Source of the DNA: JANXXV01 sp038230275
GTDB taxonomy: Bacteria > Acidobacteriota > Terriglobia > Bryobacterales > Bryobacteraceae
Assembly: GCA_038230275.1 (NCBI GenBank)
Contig: JBBRNO010000124.1
Span: forward strand, 1 to 20,273
Direction: 5' to 3'
DNA length: 20,273 bases
Each line of letters starts with the position of its first letter. Position 1 is the stretch's first letter. Of this stretch, positions 15,295 to 20,273 are shown piece after piece. Made by a program: the position numbers and the translations under genes. The notes beneath the pieces are model-generated. The model did no database searches. It was not told where the DNA came from and saw nothing but the letters and a program-made list of their open reading frames with translations.

Positions 15295-18200
15295 TACAGC
15301 TCGATCTCTTCGCGCTCTTCTTCCTCGCTCGCAGCGGCTGTGGAACGAGAGTCTGCCCACAGCAAGGTATCCACCAGGTCGGAAAGCAGCCGCACGGTGG
15401 GCGCTTCAAAGATGGATCGCAAAGGAATGCCGACTCCGAGTGAAACGCGCACGCGAGCCAGAACTCCGGTGGCGAGCAGCGAATGGCCGCCAAGCTCAAA
15501 GAAGTTGTCATCGATGCCGATTTCCTCGATGCCGGTCATCTCTCGCCAGATGGAAACCATGGTTCGCTGCGTATCGGTTTCCGGAGCCACGAAGGTGGTT
15601 CCGATCCGCCGGCCCGCTTGATTGACCGCAATCGCCGGCGAACCCGGGTTCGCTAGATCTGCTGGATTCGACCGATTGCGGACAGCGGCTTCCAGTTCCT
15701 CGGCGATCCGGGGCAAGTTTCTTGAGAGAATTGCGATTTGAGGCAGTGGCGCCCCCAGGACCCGTCGAAATGCCGCGATACCCTCGACGGATGAGATTCC
15801 TTCAGCGGTGTGCTGCCGCTCAGCTTCGGCAAACTTGGCAGGCAAGTTGGACCTGATGGCCATGCCGACATCGCTCCAAACATCCCAATTTACCGATAGA
15901 ACCGCACGGTTCCCCGCTCTAAACCGGGAAGCTGCGAAGGCATCCAGAAAAGCATTGGCAGCCGTGTAGTCCACGTAACCCGCAGTGGTGAGGAGTGCGG
16001 AGCGCGACGAACACAACAGGAAGAAATCAAGTGCATCGTCCTTGACGAGTGATTCGAGGATCAGCGTGCCTTCGACCTTCGGCTGAAGAACGAGTTCAGC
16101 CGATTCCTGCGTTGTCAGTTGGATTACTCCAAGGGCGCTGATACCCGCGGCGTGGATCACGCCATCCACCTTACCGAACTGCGCGCGAACGCTTGCTATC
16201 GCACTTACCATCGCCACGCGGTCGCGTACATCGGCTGCGCAATAAAGCACGTCCGCGCCCTTGTCTTCCATTGCTTGAATAGATTCGATGGTCCGCCGGG
16301 CGCTATCGGTTTCCTCGTGGGTAGCAACCCAACGCGGCCATTCTAACCTTTCGGGTAGTTTGGTCCGCGCGATGAGGACCAACCGGGCTTGGTAGCTTTG
16401 CGCAAGGTGGCCGGCCAAAGTGAGCCCGATCCCGCCGCTGCCTCCGGTGATGAGATAAACCCCGCGATGCTTCAGCTTCGGGGCCGTTCTTGCCGGTACC
16501 CGGGTAGGAACGAAGACTTGCTCCCAGCGTTGTCCATCTCGATAGGCGATGACCGACGTTGCGCCTGGTACTACAGGCTCCGTCAGAATCTCTGCCGCAA
16601 CTCCCCCTGCGCCTTCCCAGCGGTCCAGATCAATACTGCGGCAACGTATGGTTCGATACTCGATGGGAACCACGCCACAAGGTCCGCGCAGCAGCGCCTG
16701 TTCCGGATCCATCGTTTCCCGGCCGTTCACGGCGTGTTGACCCTGGGAAACCACCAGCCATTGCACGGACCGGTAATCGGCAAGGTCGCCGTATGCCTGC
16801 GCCAGCTTGATCAGACCATGGAATGAAGCCCGGCCCTTCCCGGGGGCCGAAAGATACAGCACCGACTTGGCGGTCATGCCGGCCGCGGCAATGGCTTTAA
16901 GCAATGTCCGGTAATGCCGCTCATTGCCGGGATCGATGGTGTAGGCGTTGTCTCCAGAGCGGGCGTAGATGCTTCCAGGGCGGACGACCGAAACGGGTTC
17001 GCCAAGGCGCGCGAGTTCGGCCAGGAAGGGGGCGCTCAGTTCTTCGGAATCCGCGAAGATCAACCAGGGACCGTAGCTCTCGCCCGTATCCGCAAGCGAG
17101 GGAAGCGCGGTGCGCCGCCAGGACGGAATGTAAAACCATTCGTTGAGGTCGGGATTCTTCGCGGTTGCCGATGGGAGCGCGGGTGCCAACTCGGGCTCCG
17201 GTTCGACGAAGTATCGCTGGCGTTCGAACGGGTAAGTTGGCAGGGAAACCCGGTGCAGGGTCTCTCCGCGATGGACGCCCGCCCAGTTCACCGGCACTCC
17301 CGCGAGCCACAAACGCCCCAGGCTGTTGAGCAGATGTACGGCGGGTGACTGCGGGTCCTTGGGATGGGGAAGACTTGCCAACGCTTCCAGGCCCTCCACT
17401 CCGCGGATGCATTCGCGTGAAAACGTCGTCAGTACTTGGCCCGGACCAACTTCCAGAAAGATTCGCCGGGGAGTTGCCGCAAGCTGGCGAATCCCGTCTG
17501 AAAAACGCACGGGCTGCCGCAGGTGCTTCACCCAGTATTCCGCGTCGACGGCCTCTGACGGGCTGATCCAATTCCCGGTCAGGTTGGAGGCAAACGGAAT
17601 GCGCGGCTCATTGAGCTGAACGCTCCGCACCACGGCGAGGAATGGTTCGCCGGCGGCATCCATCAGACCGGAATGGAAAGCGTGCGATGTGTGGAGCTTC
17701 CTCGATTCAATCCCGCGTGCCTGCAGCTTGCCTTGCAACAGCGCGATTTCGCTGTCCGGGCCGGAGACGGTGCAAAGAGCGGGCGCGTTTGAGGCGGCCA
17801 GGGACAGGCCTCCGTCCAGCAGCGGGACCAGTTGTTGCTGCGGCAACGGAACGGCAATCATACTGCCCGGCGCCATCTGCTGCATGATGCGCCCACGCGC
17901 GGCTACCAGACGAAGCGCGTCTCCCAGCGAAAAAACTCCCGCCAGACACGCTGCTACATATTCGCCGATGCTGTGCCCGATCATCGCATCCGGTTGGACG
18001 CCGAAAGCCATCCACAGGCGTGCCAGGGCATACTCGATCGTGAACAGAGCCGGTTGTGCCAGGCGGGTTTCTTCCAGCAGTGCGCCGGCACTGGGTGCTG
18101 ACAGGCAAACCCGCAGATCCTGCCCAATGAGTGGCGTTAGAATGTCCGAGCATACGTCCATCCAATGCCGGAATTCCGGATGAATTTCGTATAGGCCCTT

Positions 18201-19835
18201 GGCCATTTCTGCGTGCTGGCTGCCTTGCCCGCTGAACAGAAACGCGACGGGACGAGTACCCGCTTCTTCGAACGACGTGATCAGCTTTCCCGGTCCAGAT
18301 CCTGCCAGCGACTTACGCGCTTCGTCCACGGTGGAGCAAACCAGCATTCTGCGATGAGGAAAGCGCTTCCGCCCCACCTGCGAGGTGTAACACACATCAG
18401 AAAGTGGAACTGCGGGATTCTCTTCGAAATATTTCCGCAGCCGTTCTGTTTGCGCATCGAGCGCCGCGGCGCTGCGGGCAGAAACGACTAGTAACTGCGC
18501 AGGCCAGTTGGAAACGGGCGCCGGCCGGGGTGGAGCTTCCTCCAGGACGACGTGTGCGTTCGTGCCTCCGATGCCGAACGAACTGACAGCTGCGCGTCTG
18601 GGCACGTCACTGGCGGGCCATTCGCTCAATTGTCCATTCACGTAGAACGGGCTGTTGGCGAAGTCTATCTGAGGATTCGGCTTGCGGAAGTGTAAGCTGG
18701 GCGGAATGCGGCGATTCTCTAGCGCGAGTACCGTTTTCAGCAATCCGGCGACGCCCGCCGCCGCATCCAGATGGCCCAGGTTACTCTTGACCGATCCAAT
18801 GGCACAAAACTGCTTCTTGTTCGTGAATGCGCGGTAGGCCTGGCTTAATGCGGCAATCTCAATCGGGTCGCCGACGGGCGTTGCGGTGCCGTGCGCTTCG
18901 ACGTATGTGATGGTTTCCGGATTGACAGCGCCCATCGCCAGGGCCGACGTGATTGCTTCCGCCTGTCCGTCCACGCTGGGTGTTGTGTATCCCATCTTGG
19001 CGGCGCCGTCGTTGTTGGTGGCCGAGCCGCGAATGATGGCCCGAATCGAATCGCCGTCCCGCAACGCGTCATCCAGGCGTTTCAGGACTACCAGCCCCGC
19101 TCCGTCCCCGGCGCGGATCCCCCGGCCTTCCTCATCAAAGGGCCGGCAATGGCCGTCCGGCGAAAAGATCATCCCGTCGGCGTACATATACCCCATCCGC
19201 TGGGGGAAGTGTAGGGAAACGCCTCCGGCAAGCGCCATGTCGCAATCCCCTGACAGCAGAGCCTGACATGCGGTATGTATAGCCACCAGCGAAGTGGAAC
19301 ATGCGGTCTGAACGGTCAGGCTGGGGCCGGTGAGGTTCAGCTTATAGGAAATTCGCGTGGCAAGAAAGTCCTTGTCGTTCCCGATCATGACCTGATAGCC
19401 GCCCACGGCCCCAAGCAGGCGGGGCGCGCGAAGCAGAGCGGTCATTAGATACGCGTTCACGCTCACCCCCGCGAACACTCCGGTTCGCGTCGATTCGCCA
19501 TTGGCGTACCCCGCGTCTTCCAGCGCTTCCCAGGCGCACTCCAGCAGGATTCGTTGCTGCGGATCCATGATCTCGGCTTCCCGCGGATTGATGCCGAAGA
19601 ACCCGGCGTCGAACAGGTCGGCGCCTTCGAGTATCGTGCCTTTCTTGACGAAGTGGGGATTCGCCAGCGTGGCTGAATCGAGACCGGATGCGCGTAACTC
19701 GGCATCGGAAAACGTTACCAGCGATTCATGACCCGCTTCCAGATTCCGCCAGAAGATCCTTAAGTCGGGCGCATCCGGGAACCGCCCGGCCGCGCCGACG
19801 ATTGCAATCGCCGGGCGCTTGGATCCAACCGTCAT
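15294..19835 (-). CDS. Type I polyketide synthase, one module: KS-AT-KR-carrier
   Basis: A 1513-residue synthase. KS (about 7-432): active Cys179 in TACSTS, His315 in EAHGTATP and His355 in KSNLGH. AT (about 530-825): Ser622 in GHSIGE; the HAFHS motif (718-722) predicts malonyl-CoA. After the LPTYPFERQRYF linker come the KR structural and catalytic parts (about 895-1370): NADPH motif GGSGGIG (1131-1137), Lys1253, Ser1277, Tyr1290 and Asn1294. The carrier (about 1420-1490) has Ser1452 in FFELGGHSLLA. No DH, ER, methyltransferase or thioesterase is present, so one extension should give a beta-hydroxy unit. The KR lacks the LDD motif of B-type reductases. The carrier looks PCP-like. A short acidic tail (EEEEREEIEL) ends the protein. 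The start ATG overlaps the upstream NRPS stop (ATGA), so the KS probably receives an aminoacyl or peptidyl chain from that PCP. Confidence 0.96.
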   Translation of the reverse strand: MTVGSKRPAIAIVGAAGRFPDAPDLRIFWRNLEAGHESLVTFSDAELRASGLDSATLANPHFVKKGTILEGADLFDAGFFGINPREAEIMDPQQRILLECAWEALEDAGYANGESTRTGVFAGVSVNAYLMTALLRAPRLLGAVGGYQVMIGNDKDFLATRISYKLNLTGPSLTVQTACSTSLVAIHTACQALLSGDCDMALAGGVSLHFPQRMGYMYADGMIFSPDGHCRPFDEEGRGIRAGDGAGLVVLKRLDDALRDGDSIRAIIRGSATNNDGAAKMGYTTPSVDGQAEAITSALAMGAVNPETITYVEAHGTATPVGDPIEIAALSQAYRAFTNKKQFCAIGSVKSNLGHLDAAAGVAGLLKTVLALENRRIPPSLHFRKPNPQIDFANSPFYVNGQLSEWPASDVPRRAAVSSFGIGGTNAHVVLEEAPPRPAPVSNWPAQLLVVSARSAAALDAQTERLRKYFEENPAVPLSDVCYTSQVGRKRFPHRRMLVCSTVDEARKSLAGSGPGKLITSFEEAGTRPVAFLFSGQGSQHAEMAKGLYEIHPEFRHWMDVCSDILTPLIGQDLRVCLSAPSAGALLEETRLAQPALFTIEYALARLWMAFGVQPDAMIGHSIGEYVAACLAGVFSLGDALRLVAARGRIMQQMAPGSMIAVPLPQQQLVPLLDGGLSLAASNAPALCTVSGPDSEIALLQGKLQARGIESRKLHTSHAFHSGLMDAAGEPFLAVVRSVQLNEPRIPFASNLTGNWISPSEAVDAEYWVKHLRQPVRFSDGIRQLAATPRRIFLEVGPGQVLTTFSRECIRGVEGLEALASLPHPKDPQSPAVHLLNSLGRLWLAGVPVNWAGVHRGETLHRVSLPTYPFERQRYFVEPEPELAPALPSATAKNPDLNEWFYIPSWRRTALPSLADTGESYGPWLIFADSEELSAPFLAELARLGEPVSVVRPGSIYARSGDNAYTIDPGNERHYRTLLKAIAAAGMTAKSVLYLSAPGKGRASFHGLIKLAQAYGDLADYRSVQWLVVSQGQHAVNGRETMDPEQALLRGPCGVVPIEYRTIRCRSIDLDRWEGAGGVAAEILTEPVVPGATSVIAYRDGQRWEQVFVPTRVPARTAPKLKHRGVYLITGGSGGIGLTLAGHLAQSYQARLVLIARTKLPERLEWPRWVATHEETDSARRTIESIQAMEDKGADVLYCAADVRDRVAMVSAIASVRAQFGKVDGVIHAAGISALGVIQLTTQESAELVLQPKVEGTLILESLVKDDALDFFLLCSSRSALLTTAGYVDYTAANAFLDAFAASRFRAGNRAVLSVNWDVWSDVGMAIRSNLPAKFAEAERQHTAEGISSVEGIAAFRRVLGAPLPQIAILSRNLPRIAEELEAAVRNRSNPADLANPGSPAIAVNQAGRRIGTTFVAPETDTQRTMVSIWREMTGIEEIGIDDNFFELGGHSLLATGVLARVRVSLGVGIPLRSIFEAPTVRLLSDLVDTLLWADSRSTAAASEEEEREEIEL

Positions 19836-20273
19836 TCCGACGACCTCGAACCTGTCAGTTGCGGTTTGATGCCGCCCTTCGCATCGGCCAGCCTTGCGAG
19901 CAAGCTCACCGTTGGGTATTGAAACAGCTCGACTAACGAAACTTCCAGCCCCAGGAAGTCCCGCAGCCGGCTCTGCAGTTGGACTACCAGCAGCGAATGT
20001 CCGCCCAGGTCGAAGAAATTATCGTTGACGCCCACGCGCGGGATCCGCAGCAAGTCGCTCCATAACTCCGCGATTCGCTGCTCGGCGTCGGTGCCGGGAG
20101 GCGTAAATGCCGCCGAGACGGCGGATTTCTCATCCGGAGCGGGCAGAGCGTTGCGGTCGACTTTCTTGTTGGGGGTCAAGGGGAAGGAATCGAGAGTGAC
20201 GAAAGCGGCGGGAACCATGTAGTCGGGCAGCTTGCCCAACAGCGCCTCGCGCAGCGCCTTGGAGTCCATCGCC
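19832..20273 (-). CDS. Non-ribosomal peptide synthetase C-terminus: A domain end plus PCP (partial)
   Basis: Only the last 147 or so codons are in the window, and the frame runs off the right edge. An ATG at 20269 exists, but the sequence there is already inside an adenylation domain, so it is not the true start. Visible parts are the A-domain C-terminal subdomain, with LPDYMVPAAFVTLDSFPLTP (A9-like) and NKKVDR (A10, with its catalytic Lys), followed by a peptidyl carrier domain with FFDLGGHSLL, whose Ser would carry the phosphopantetheine arm (codon at 19994-19996). There is no condensation, epimerase or thioesterase domain after the PCP. The last four bases overlap the PKS start (ATGA), so the chain is probably handed to the PKS ketosynthase. 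The amino acid activated cannot be predicted because the binding pocket lies outside the window. Confidence 0.95.
   Translation of the reverse strand, partial: AMDSKALREALLGKLPDYMVPAAFVTLDSFPLTPNKKVDRNALPAPDEKSAVSAAFTPPGTDAEQRIAELWSDLLRIPRVGVNDNFFDLGGHSLLVVQLQSRLRDFLGLEVSLVELFQYPTVSLLARLADAKGGIKPQLTGSRSSE

Noticed and set aside
1..20273. CRISPR array, tRNA, rRNA, phage or toxin-antitoxin genes
   Set aside because: Looked for and not seen: no regularly spaced repeats, no cloverleaf-like segments noticed, and no matching protein families among the plausible genes.

Overview
The window looks like a chromosomal stretch of an Acidobacteriota member, probably near Bryobacterales/Solibacter. This is inferred from moderately high GC, an Oar-like outer-membrane receptor with an N-terminal carboxypeptidase-regulatory-like domain, several secreted beta-propellers and a large NRPS/PKS locus. 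No rRNA or other taxonomic marker is present, so the placement is tentative. I see no tRNA, rRNA, CRISPR array or intact mobile element.

Bases 1-550 hold transposon wreckage: an IS1380-type transposase fragment running off the left edge, joined to a frameshifted, internally deleted IS6-type transposase that still has one terminal inverted repeat. Next come three minus-strand genes: a Tat-exported glycerophosphodiester phosphodiesterase (763-1878), an aldo/keto reductase (2556-3548) and an exported YVTN/YncE-like beta-propeller (3742-4743). The first two are followed by strong hairpins without a U-tract. The long gap between them (1879-2555) contains broken, possibly TPR-like coding remnants.

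A divergent intergenic region (4744-4889) carries two perfect palindromes. From it runs a tightly packed plus-strand operon: TolC-like outer-membrane channel, lipoprotein membrane-fusion adaptor, RND permease and an 859-residue TonB-receptor-like barrel (4890-13292). The first three form a complete tripartite efflux pump. The fourth gene, 10 bp downstream with a strong ribosome binding site, is an unusual partner. No regulator gene is adjacent.

After a gap with a plausible sigma-70 promoter lies an exported NHL propeller (13536-14540) that keeps residues resembling the metal and catalytic sites of peptidyl-alpha-hydroxyglycine alpha-amidating lyase (PAL). Converging on it is a minus-strand assembly-line operon entering from the right edge: the end of an NRPS (A domain C-terminus plus PCP), a one-module PKS (KS-AT-KR-carrier, predicted malonyl-specific) and a Sfp-type phosphopantetheinyl transferase. 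All junctions overlap (ATGA, TAATG). The transferase would activate the carrier domains of the two synthases. No thioesterase or reductase release domain is visible at this end.

The least expected arrangements are the efflux-plus-receptor operon, the PAL-like protein beside an NRPS/PKS cluster, and the carrier domain of the PKS, which has PCP-style sequence. A functional link between the pump and the NRPS/PKS product is only a hypothesis.
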